Assembly: GCF_963678635.1 (NCBI RefSeq)
Contig: NC_087063.1
Location: 85,175,574 to 85,239,573 of the forward strand
Source of the DNA: Symsagittifera roscoffensis
Taxonomy: Eukaryota > Xenacoelomorpha > Acoela > Convolutidae
Direction: 5' to 3'
Length of the DNA: 64,000 bases
The notes under the pieces are model-generated. The model saw only the letters and a program-made list of their open reading frames with translations. It did not search any database and was not told the DNA's origin. The position numbers and the translations under genes are program-made. This document shows, piece by piece, positions 24,101 through 30,344 of the stretch. Within the stretch, counting starts at the first letter, position 1; the number at the start of each line of letters is the position of its first letter.

Positions 24101-27100
24101 GCTTTAACAAATCGAAATAGATTTTTTTGCGGGTTGACAATTTGCTTAACAAAATCACTGAAACATTTGATTCGATTATGGGTTATGGCTCGATACTGGC
24201 CAGGAGCAGATTTTTGATAATTTTTTTTTCCTGGGAGATTTCAATTATCGGAATTTTTTTCAGCTTATTTTTTGTCAGCTTCCTTCCACATCGTGCTATT
24301 TTCTTTGGCTGATACGAGTTTAGCTGGAAATGAAATACCTTTTGATTCATCTTGTATTTTGATATTTGTGACGTGTGATTTTTCTAGAGTAATGAACGTA
24401 GTGAAGACTCTTATATAGGTCTTGCTGATTTTTTTTAAATTTGTTCACGCTCAATTAGATTTTTCGCGATTTGACATGTGATTTATTTTTAAGTTCAGTG
24501 CATTTCTATTGTTAAAAGAAAGGCAAACTGCACTAGCGAAAAGCAAAAAAATATATAAATGTCACGAAAAACGTGATCGACTTCTAATTTCGGATCCAGT
24601 TTTCTCCAATTGGGTTAATTTTAACAAAAAAGTGTCCATCATAAATTGTTCCACAAATTCAAAGAGCTTTAAGGCCATTTAACTTTTTATTCGAAATTCA
24701 AAATGTGAAGATTTTCGAAAAATAAAGTCTTTTTTTTTTTTCAGTTTCCTTGCGTTCATTACTCTTTTCCAACTGTCAGTTAGCTATGTTGTATAATTTC
24801 TTCTTTTTCACGTTTTTTCTCTAAAGTGTTTCAGGAGGGTGTAAATCGAATTGTGAAATTTAAAAGCCCAAAATGTTTTGTTTTCGGCTCAGTGATTGTC
24901 TATCCAAATTTTGTCGGCTTTTTCGCGCTCGATTAGTTTTTCTGAATGGTAATATTACGCTGTCGATTGTGTTTGTTAGAATATGTCCCTGAAATTGAAC
25001 ATATTTGAGACTATATCTTTAAAAACTTCATTAATTAGTTTTTTCGACATGCTGCCCTCCACCCCATTTTCTACGTTTGGGTTGCATCGCAAGTGGGGCG
25101 AAGCATTCCTTTATTCACATTCCTTTATCGCATCCCTTTATTTTATATAGAAGCGTAAGGGCTTCTATATCATATTTCACTCGACGTTATCTGGTGTTTT
25201 TAATGCGTGACTAGTCTGCTAACCTAGAAAGCCTGCTATGCCAAAGTTGCTTCCATCTCTGGGGGTGGTCGGAACAAAAAGAGATGAAGAACAGGATCCT
25301 CAAAGTTATAGCTTGTGTAATAGTATAACTTTCTTTTTTTCCAACCTAAGTCGCAAATATTGTTGCGATGCAATTGTTGCGACAACAAAATGTGTTCATT
25401 TTGACCAATTACCAGCTTTTAAGGACAGCTATTACTAAGGATATTAACACAGACTATTATATTACAAATAGCACTTTAGCTTCAAGGTATCATGGATCTT
25501 TAGCGTAGAGGTAGGAAAGGAGACCCGCAACAGAATAAGAGGTAAGAGGGTTCGAACATGGGCAGGGTCGGGTGTATTTTATAGTTTTTTTCGCATATTA
25601 GCTAAAATGCGTCCACTCTATAGAATGAGGCATGTTAGTTGGTAAATTTCGTTTTTTTTTCAAATTGACTGGTACTGCTAACGCGTCATAATTGGCTTGC
25701 GTCCATTAGTAATTATGTTGACTCGTAATTGGCGTGCGTCTCAAGAAATTTTCTAGACTAAGTTTTACTCATTCTGTTGTTCCCAGTAGCGCTATCGTCC
25801 ATATTTTTGCTTGTGTATGCGAAGTGCAACTTGGCCTCTGTGTCGATAGTTGATAATGGACTGATATGTGGGACAATTGTGTTCCTTTGTATTGGTCTTT
25901 CGTTTGTTTTGTTAGGCTAAGTTGGTGCAACAGCACTTCGACGGGGGCGCGGGAGACGTGACGCTGGTGCTGAACACTCTACAGGCCAGTGCGGGCGACG
26001 AGGACCCGGAAACAGACCCGGATGCCCTGCCGACCCCAGATGAACTGCACTCGACTATACCTGTCCAAGCAGCACAGGCACCCACAGCTGCTGCACAAGC
26101 ACCCGTGGTAAGAACACCTGGCCGAAAACAGATTCTAGTTACTTAATTCAGTAACACGCATTTTATCTTGATCAATATTGAATGATCTATGTAAAGGTTC
26201 GATAATGTAGTTTTATTGAAAGCAGTGAATTCTATTTTTTTAGCAGATCACGAGTTTTTTTATTAGGAATTCAAAATAATACTCTCGAATCAAAAACTTT
26301 TGGAGTAGTTTATTTAACGCTTGCGAAAGCAATTGTCTTGTAATCAGGAACTAGACTTTTTTCCGTAAAATTTTTTTCCGTGAGTACTCTTAGTGGTCTT
26401 GGTGTTTTCTGTTTGACTTCTGTTCACATTAAATTTTGATTTTTTAACGGTTTTAATTTTGACTTTTTTCAATCTGTTTATTTGCATTGTGAACAGGAAG
26501 GCAAATTCCTCTATCGAACTGACAGCAAAAATGATAAGGTCACGAATTTGACTGACTTCTAGTTTCGAAAATGGAATGCAAGTATCAGATTACCCAGCGA
26601 AATAAAAGTTTTGCCTTTTCATCCAATTTTTTCTAAATGGGTTAGTTTCATTTAAAAAAAATTGTTCAAAATTCAAAGAGCTTTAAGGGCATATATTTTT
26701 TCTTCAAAATTCAAGAAAAAGAATGAATAGTTATTCGCGCTCAATTTTGTGTATTTCCAGTTATGATTTCTTTATAAGAGTGATTGGACGCAGTGAAGTT
26801 TCTTACATAGGTCATGATGATTTTTTCTAAATTTTCATATACACAACAAATAGTTTATGAAATTCAAAGAGCTTTAAGGGCATATATTTTTCTTTAAAAT
26901 TCAAGACAAAGACTGAAAATTTGGTCGCGCTCAATGTTGTGTTTGAGTTATTATTCTTGGTAAGAGTGAATCAACGCAGTGAGTATTCTTACATAGGTTT
27001 TAAAAGGGAGGCAAAGTCCACTATCGAACAGCAAAAGTGTAAAGATCTCAAAAAAACTTCTTTTGCTCGTCAAATGACACAATAATAGGTCACTAAGCCG

Positions 27101-29307
27101 ATATAAGAGAGCTGGATATAAGAGAGCCGATTTTAAAAAAAGGCCGAAACGTATTTAGTTTTAAAAAAAGAAAAGTAAGAAAAGACAAAAAAAGTTTAAG
27201 ACTAACAAGTTGTTATCAATTCCCTCTTCAGCCTCAAAACACAGATACTCACACACAAAATTTTTTTCACTCGTCGAAAGACGCAATATAAGGCCGAAAC
27301 CTATCAAGCCGAAAAAAAGGCGGAAAAAAGTTGTTGTCATGAAAAACTTGAACTACAATTCTATATGAAGGTTTTAAGATTTTTGTAAAATCCAGAACTT
27401 AGGAAAAGATTTATTTTCACAGTCAAATGTATATTATCGCTGTTCGACTTTTGATTTCTGTTTAAGCTTACTTGATTTTCTGTGTTAAAAGAAAGGCAAA
27501 CAATTCACCCAGCGAAATAAAAAATTTTGGTTTGTTTCCGGTTTTTGTCAAATTGGTTTAATATCATATGAAGAGACAAAAATGATCTCTTTATGAAATT
27601 CAAAGAGCGAGCTTTAATGGCATATTTTTTTTCTCAGAAAAAGACTGAAAAGTTGATCGCGCTCAGTTTATGCATTTTAAGTTTGAGTTAAAACTTCTCT
27701 AAAAGAGTGAATGAACACAGTGTAGATTCTAACATAGGTCTTAATGATTTTTTTCAGGAAAAGATTTCATTTCAAGTTAATTTGTCGCTGTTCGACTTTT
27801 GATTTCTGTTCATTTTCACTTTACTTCCTTTCTTAACATTGTTACATTGAACAGCAAAAGTGTAAAGATCACGAATTAATTTTTAAATATTAATTACCCA
27901 GCGAAACAAATTTCGCATTTTAATCCACATTTCTCAAATTGGATTAATTCTATAAAAAGGCTTTAAATTGTTTATGAAAATCAAAGAGCTTCAAGGGCAC
28001 ATATGTTTTCTTCAAAATTATAGAAAAAGAGTGAAAAATTGTTGGCGCTGAATTTTATGTATTGTAGGTTTGAGTTATGCATTCTTTATAAGAGTGAGTG
28101 AACGCAATGAAGGTTCCTACTAAGGTTGTCATGATTTTTCGCAGAAAAAGATTTAATATAAGACTCAGTTAAATTGTTTTGGTTCTCTTTTAATTTCTGT
28201 TTAAGTTCACTTCATTTCCTCTGTTGAAAGGAAGGCAAATGTTACTATCGAATAGCAAAAGTGTAAAGGTCGCGAAAAACGTGATCGACTTCTAATTTCG
28301 AAAGTGGTCTCAATCTTTCAGGTTCCCCAGCGGAATAAACGATAACCTATTGTTGCGGTTTTTTCTAAATTGAGGTAATTGTATCAAAAAAGTTAATCTT
28401 AATTTGTTCTTGAAACTCAAAGAGCTCTAAGTGTTCACGTTTTCGAAACTAAGTGTTCTTTTTTGTTTCCTTGCGTTCATTGACTTTTTCCAACTGTCTG
28501 TTGGCTATGTTTTGGAAAAAAAAATACATGTATTCACTTTTCATAAGTTCAATAAATTGAAACTAAGTGGATGGAATATTATGTTGGTCTTACATTTAAT
28601 CGAATATTCTTGTGATATATATCAAGTCTAATGTGACGTCAACAAAAATCCTTTTCCAGTTGGACATACATTAAAACATGTTTTGAAATGCATTACTTCC
28701 GAACGGCACTTACAAAGCTATTATTGACTGGTTATGCGTTTTTTGTCTGTTTTGCAAATAGATTGCGAAATTGAGAGGTCAATTTTTCATGAAATTTTCC
28801 GACGATCTACATGTTGCTGTTTTACGTAATATTGTAATATGAATAAGAATGAGAGCGCCCTATGTTGTTTATGTTTTTATTATCTCTTATCCCCTCAAGT
28901 AAGGGCGGGTCTAGGATTTTCTCGAGTTGTGGGGGATTTTAGATGGACCAAATTGATTTTCCGACCTCTCATAGAAAAAAACTTTTAAGAAGCTATTTTA
29001 TTTTGACGATATTCGTATTTACTCGATGTTTGTATAAGTTACACTTTATTGGATACCATAGGCGTGGAAGGGGGAGGGGGAGGGGGAGAATGGGATGCGA
29101 TGTGATTTATAGTATGTGGTGTTTGTGTGTGATCAGGCTAAGGCGACAGTTGCGGCGCCGGTGGTGACAGGGGACGGGACTAGTGCTGCTGCGGTGATGC
29201 GGAGAAAGAGTGAACTGCCTCAGGACATCTACACGCAGAAGGCACTCGAGTCACACAAGAGCCACGACGCACCAGGCCTCAAAACCAACCCAGAGAGCAA
29301 TGCATAG
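6122..29307 (+). CDS. PPP2R5D: PP2A B56 regulatory subunit, gamma/delta type (12 coding exons)
   Basis: Substrate-recruiting B' subunit of protein phosphatase 2A; it binds the A scaffold and C catalytic subunits and docks LxxIxE-motif partners. Exons read from splice sites: 6,122-6,160; 6,230-6,277; 6,364-6,523; 6,593-6,812; 6,988-7,171; 7,243-7,373; 7,450-7,509; 7,850-8,060; 17,842-17,964; 18,350-18,652; 25,916-26,107; 29,137-29,307. They total 1,842 nt (613 codons plus TAG) with every phase matching; human B56 delta has 602 residues. The HEAT-like core spans about residues 84-493. Delta-type marks are [11 protein letters not shown] and [12 protein letters not shown] near the N-terminus and RRKSELPQD near the C-terminus, the last being a PKA site (Ser573) in human B56 delta. 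An in-frame ATG at 6,140 gives MPNKPKK, closer to the vertebrate MPYKLKK start, and may be the true start (607 residues). Exons 1 and 2 and the link between exons 10 and 11 are the least certain. Confidence 0.93.
6230..6277 (+). CDS. PPP2R5D: PPP2R5D-like exon 2 (48-nt microexon)
   Basis: It is bounded by a pyrimidine-containing acceptor (attctag) and a strong donor (gtgagt). Both ends are phase 0, so the exon can be skipped without a frameshift. It encodes the 16 polar residues [16 protein letters not shown], which match the low-complexity N-terminal region of B56 delta in character but not in sequence. The call rests on the splice sites and the open frame, not on homology. Confidence 0.6.
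6364..6523 (+). CDS. PPP2R5D: PPP2R5D-like exon 3
   Basis: The acceptor is aacag and the donor gtgagt, and the exon runs from phase 0 to phase 1. It carries [11 protein letters not shown] and [16 protein letters not shown], the signature that separates delta-type from other B56 subunits. The [11 protein letters not shown] stretch aligns with the Ser-rich phosphorylated segment of human B56 delta, with Asn in place of one Ser. Confidence 0.92.
6593..6812 (+). CDS. PPP2R5D: PPP2R5D-like exon 4 (start of HEAT-like core)
   Basis: Acceptor ttttcag, donor gtgagt, phase 1 to phase 2. It encodes [17 protein letters not shown], then [14 protein letters not shown] and [18 protein letters not shown], nearly identical to animal B56 subunits. 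This is the first part of the HEAT-like solenoid that contacts the A scaffold. Confidence 0.96.
6988..7171 (+). CDS. PPP2R5D: PPP2R5D-like exon 5 (acidic loop)
   Basis: Acceptor tttag, donor gtaagt, phase 2 to phase 0. It encodes [19 protein letters not shown] and LEAAWPHLQ. The Glu-rich loop is the site of the human PPP2R5D neurodevelopmental-disorder substitutions (for example E198K and E200K), and the acidic residues are kept here. [20 protein letters not shown] follows. Confidence 0.96.
7243..7373 (+). CDS. PPP2R5D: PPP2R5D-like exon 6 (docking pocket, first part)
   Basis: Acceptor ttttcag, donor gtcagt, phase 0 to phase 2. It encodes [20 protein letters not shown] and [19 protein letters not shown]. 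The HRIYGKF segment lines the LxxIxE-binding groove in solved B56 structures, and its His and Arg are present. Confidence 0.96.
7450..7509 (+). CDS. PPP2R5D: PPP2R5D-like exon 7 (60 nt)
   Basis: Acceptor tttcag, donor gttcgt, phase 2 to phase 2. It encodes [19 protein letters not shown] apart from split codons, and forms one wall of the substrate-motif pocket. Read-through of the preceding intron looks like an ORF up to the stop in the next frame, but homology fixes the borders. Confidence 0.93.
7850..8060 (+). CDS. PPP2R5D: PPP2R5D-like exon 8
   Basis: Acceptor ttatcag, donor gtgagc, phase 2 to phase 0. It encodes [20 protein letters not shown], the LLPLHKV and [16 protein letters not shown] helices, and ends with [10 protein letters not shown]. 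It is followed by the largest intron, 9.8 kb. Confidence 0.96.
8945..9215 (+). repeat. Intronic repeat family 'cagcgaaataaa', copy 1
   Basis: The order of blocks is: 'tttcgaaagtggaatttag', 'ccagcggaataaaa', 'gatccagttttc', 'atcaaaaaaag', 'aaattgttg', 'ttaaagggcat', 'gaaattcgaaagttgag', and 'ttgcgttcat'. The same order recurs at about 12,020-12,260, 16,300-16,450, 16,670-16,930, 24,585-24,850, 26,565-26,710, 27,500-27,650, 27,885-28,020 and 28,290-28,530, all in introns of this gene and all in the plus orientation. No ORF or terminal repeat was found. Confidence 0.7.
9637..9705 (+). repeat. Degenerate tRNA-like SINE head
   Basis: 'ctggaggtaacaaatac' resembles a pol III A box, 'atttcgaatct' a decayed B box, and a run of ten T follows. 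It is the same layout as the better copy at 22,110-22,180, and the flanking tail ('cgaaatattcggtt', 'gtcggcgtagttaccacatc') is shared. Confidence 0.5.
9950..10830 (+). repeat. Cluster of about 165-175-bp intronic monomers (block 1)
   Basis: Each monomer has the order 'gaccgttttttgaaactttgac', 'tcgaaaactacc', 'aatctgagattt', 'ttcaatcgaaag', 'ggttgtgggaagctcc', 'ataagcg', then 'ttatgg..ctcagaaaag' (consensus wording). About five diverged units are visible. The same monomer recurs at 13,640-15,870 and 17,100-17,345. Confidence 0.7.
12020..12260 (+). repeat. Intronic repeat family 'cagcgaaataaa', copy 2
   Basis: It has the block order of the 8,945 copy: 'gttcgaaagtggaattta', 'ccagcgaaatataaa', 'gatctaattttctcaaactggg', 'ttgttcttgaagttcaaag', 'ttaaggccatat' and 'ttgcgttcacg'. 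Confidence 0.7.
12745..12835 (+). repeat. Degenerate tRNA-like SINE head with shared tail
   Basis: 'ctggaggttacgaatatgcc' (A-box-like), 'ggcttcaaattcga' (B-box-like) and a T run near 12,819-12,826 match the layout of the 22,110 element. The same tail follows: 'gagaaatattccgtttcaaa', 'tgtctgcttatgttttgtcg' and 'ttagttgccacatc'. Confidence 0.55.
13640..15870 (+). repeat. Cluster of about 145-175-bp intronic monomers (block 2)
   Basis: About a dozen head-to-tail, strongly diverged units are marked by 'ttatggcc' anchors (about 13,768, 13,935, 14,096, 14,855, 15,130, 15,603) and 'gaaaactaccc' anchors. Spacing is irregular, which fits an old satellite-like array eroding inside the intron. The short ORFs read here are repeat read-through. 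Confidence 0.7.
14648..14702. repeat. Short hairpin inverted repeat inside the intronic monomer array
   Basis: 'gtctatttcgaatactacagac' and 'gtctgtagtcttcgaaatagtc' are inverted repeats with one mismatch around a loop of about ten bases. The sequence interrupts the monomer array and is not part of the repeat consensus. It could be a small MITE or a template-switch product. Confidence 0.65.
16290..16930 (+). repeat. Two copies of the 'cagcgaaataaa' intronic family
   Basis: Copies lie at about 16,300-16,450 and 16,670-16,930, separated by a 'gatgaacttagttcggactt..ataggtcgtgata' block. That block also accompanies the family at 8,710, 12,400, 24,390, 26,785 and 27,710, so the true repeat is longer than the core. 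Confidence 0.65.
17100..17345 (+). repeat. Intronic monomer (block 3) with a short internal triplication
   Basis: One monomer with 'gaaaactaccctgccaaatc' and 'ttcaatcgaaaaacaccgttg'. Inside it, 'gaaaagtgcaatttatggcct' is repeated three times at about 17,155-17,215, a fresh local amplification. Confidence 0.6.
17842..17964 (+). CDS. PPP2R5D: PPP2R5D-like exon 9
   Basis: Acceptor ttgcag, donor gtcaga, phase 0 to phase 0. It encodes [20 protein letters not shown] and [15 protein letters not shown], nearly identical to animal B56. A (CA)n stretch follows the donor at about 17,973-17,985. Confidence 0.96.
18165..18185. repeat. (ATG)n microsatellite
   Basis: About six tandem ATG triplets in intron 9. 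They look like coding sequence in one frame but lie outside any conserved exon. Confidence 0.8.
18350..18652 (+). CDS. PPP2R5D: PPP2R5D-like exon 10 (end of HEAT-like core)
   Basis: Acceptor tgtgtag, donor gtaaga, phase 0 to phase 0. It encodes [59 protein letters not shown] and ends in DKNPN. It is conserved with vertebrate B56, but NEYI is replaced by NEVI and the last helix is less similar. Confidence 0.95.
19087..19200. repeat. Imperfect hairpin in intron 10
   Basis: 'aaccaagtgaacaatctccc' near 19,137 pairs imperfectly with 'ggtagattgtgcatttggtt' near 19,174. It is a short inverted repeat of unknown origin. Confidence 0.45.
20200..21060 (-). pseudogene. Decayed LINE fragment: endonuclease end plus reverse transcriptase
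   Basis: Read on the minus strand, 21,050-20,850 gives [34 protein letters not shown] and SDH-like remnants of an AP endonuclease. From about 20,785, [13 protein letters not shown] (in shifted frames), [12 protein letters not shown] (motif A region), [16 protein letters not shown] (motif B) and SADDIT (motif C) appear in correct order. The sequence normally between endonuclease and RT is largely missing, and stops and frameshifts are frequent. The motif set fits the Jockey/RTE side of the LINE tree and differs from the LINE at 2-6 kb. Confidence 0.75.
21100..21170 (+). repeat. tRNA-like sequence with intact B box
   Basis: 'gtggcgcagatgcgag' matches a pol III A box in form, and 'ggttcgaatcc' (21,150-21,160) is a perfect B box with the usual spacing. 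The acceptor ends do not pair (gcccgtg against caaattt), so this is a tRNA pseudogene or SINE head, not a functional tRNA. Confidence 0.6.
22108..22180 (+). repeat. tRNA-derived SINE head, best-preserved copy
   Basis: 'tagcctagaggtaac' (A-box-like) and 'ggttcgaatcg' (B box, 22,154-22,164) are followed by six T at 22,175-22,180, a pol III stop signal. The following tail 'gagaaatattccgtttcaaa...tgtctgcttatgttttgtcgg' is shared with the 9,637 and 12,745 copies, and without the head with 38,535 and 51,465. Confidence 0.65.
24585..24850 (+). repeat. Intronic repeat family 'cagcgaaataaa', truncated copy
   Basis: It retains 'acttctaatttcgg', 'atccagttttctccaattgg', 'ttgttccacaaattcaaaga' and 'ttgcgttcatta', but lacks the 'cagcgaaataaa' block itself. 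Confidence 0.55.
25498..25575 (+). repeat. tRNA-like sequence
   Basis: 'ttagcgtagaggtaggaaag' (A-box-like) and 'gagggttcgaacatgg' (B-box-like) are in tRNA order. Stems are poor. It is probably a SINE head or tRNA pseudogene, as at 22,108. Confidence 0.45.
25916..26107 (+). CDS. PPP2R5D: PPP2R5D-like exon 11 (divergent acidic/Ala linker)
   Basis: Acceptor tgttag, donor gtaaga, phase 0 to phase 0. It encodes [11 protein letters not shown], then an acidic [17 protein letters not shown] stretch and an Ala/Gln/Pro-rich end. Only position, phase and open frame tie it to the gene; it replaces the C-terminal linker of vertebrate B56 delta, which evolves fast. GC content is far above the flanking introns. 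Confidence 0.8.
26108..29136 (+). other. Intron 11 with four or more repeat copies
   Basis: Copies of the 'cagcgaaataaa' family lie at 26,565-26,710, 27,500-27,650, 27,885-28,020 and 28,290-28,530. An inverted copy of the 'ggcctcatattgcgtc..tgtgtgtgttttgagg' block is at 27,230-27,340. At 28,905-28,935 'gggcgggtctaggattttctc' is one end of a hAT-like MITE. No coding potential was recognised. Confidence 0.7.
29137..29307 (+). CDS. PPP2R5D: PPP2R5D-like exon 12 (C-terminus and stop)
   Basis: Acceptor gatcag, phase 0, TAG at 29,305-29,307. It encodes [20 protein letters not shown], aligning with the end of vertebrate B56 delta/gamma; the Ser in RRKS is the known PKA target in B56 delta. The last 14 or so residues are unrelated to the vertebrate tail. 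Confidence 0.95.
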   Translation, partial: AKATVAAPVVTGDGTSAAAVMRRKSELPQDIYTQKALESHKSHDAPGLKTNPESNA

Positions 29308-30340
29308 ACGGGGCCGAGGGGTTTGGGGGGGGGGGGGGTTAGAAGAGAAGATAAGAGAAGAGAAGCAAATCAAATCATAGAACACAACAACCACTACCCC
29401 CTACTCCCTCCTTACGTCTCAAAACAGATACGATAACAGAAACTGAGTGTAAAGCAAAGGAGAAAAAAATAAAATCAGTTCAGTAATAACCTGGTCGAAT
29501 TAGTAAAATTGAAAATAAACAAACTGAATTATCAGTAGCATTTAAATCTCAATATACTATATCTCAGTCTCCTTGCCCCTCCCCCTCCCCCCTCCCACAC
29601 ACACAATAGATTTTTGTCAGTTATTGCTGTGCATGCTAGACAAAACCAGCTGAAAAAACAATTTGAGAACGTTGAGAGTCTTTTTCATTGGAACCCGGAG
29701 TAAATTTTGGAGACTCAGAAAGCAGTTACGTTTAGCTTTTTGCTTGAACCTCAACTGTGCCCTGCTCCCAACTGAATCATAGAGACGTTTCCTCGAAACA
29801 CTCTTCCTCCTCCTCCTCGTCCTCAGTTTGAATTATATCGAATAAATTAATCGTCTCCTCGGCAGAAAAAGAGAGCAAAATCGCACCCATTGTTATTGCC
29901 ATTGGCGCCATGCTGTATGATTTAATCGTTGACTGTTTCTGTTCGAGTAGTTTTCAGTACATGTCTAGTTTGTTCTACATTCAAATCAACTCATTTCAAC
30001 TCAACCAATACAACATGTTACCTTCCCTTTCCACAAGCATCGATGAAGTAATGCATAATTCGATATTTTCAATTGATTTAAAGTCCGAGTGGATGAGTAA
30101 ATTCAGGCTGTTATTGGTGCAAATATCCCTGCCCAGTATTTAATAAGGCCCCGTCCGAGAAAAAAAAACAAGTGCTAAATTATTTTATGTAGAGCATTCA
30201 TATACCCCTCGTCCAACTATCTCCGTGAAAAAGATGAAAAATCTATCATTTAGTCACCCAAATGAGAAAAACTTCGAATAGACTGCATAACACTGTACAG
30301 ATTTATGCTCCAAGTGAACAAATAAAATGAGCTGTTGTGA
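29308..30340 (+). other. Probable 3' UTR of the PPP2R5D-like gene
   Basis: It begins with a G-run (about 29,324-29,338). Candidate poly-A signals AATAAA lie at 29,468-29,473 and 30,321-30,326. The second is followed by a GT-rich stretch ('cttgtagttgttgc'), as expected downstream of a cleavage site. Which one is used cannot be told from sequence. Confidence 0.5.
30321..30326 (+). terminator. PPP2R5D: Candidate distal poly-A signal AATAAA
   Basis: Canonical hexamer about 1 kb past the stop codon, with a GT-rich element about 30 bases downstream. An earlier AATAAA at 29,468 is the alternative. Confidence 0.45.
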
Positions 30341-30344
30341 AATG

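Larger units (their letters stand above)
18653..25915 (+). other. Intron 10 of the PPP2R5D-like gene
   Basis: This 7.3-kb intron holds a minus-strand LINE relic (20,200-21,060), tRNA-like elements (21,100; 22,110; 25,498), diverged duplicate blocks (22,590-22,745 with 25,315-25,465; 23,215-23,400 with 25,625-25,850) and one 'cagcgaaataaa' copy. The vertebrate C-terminal segment between the core and RRKSELPQD is longer, so a small missed exon here cannot be excluded, but exon 10 to exon 11 is already in phase. Confidence 0.75.
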
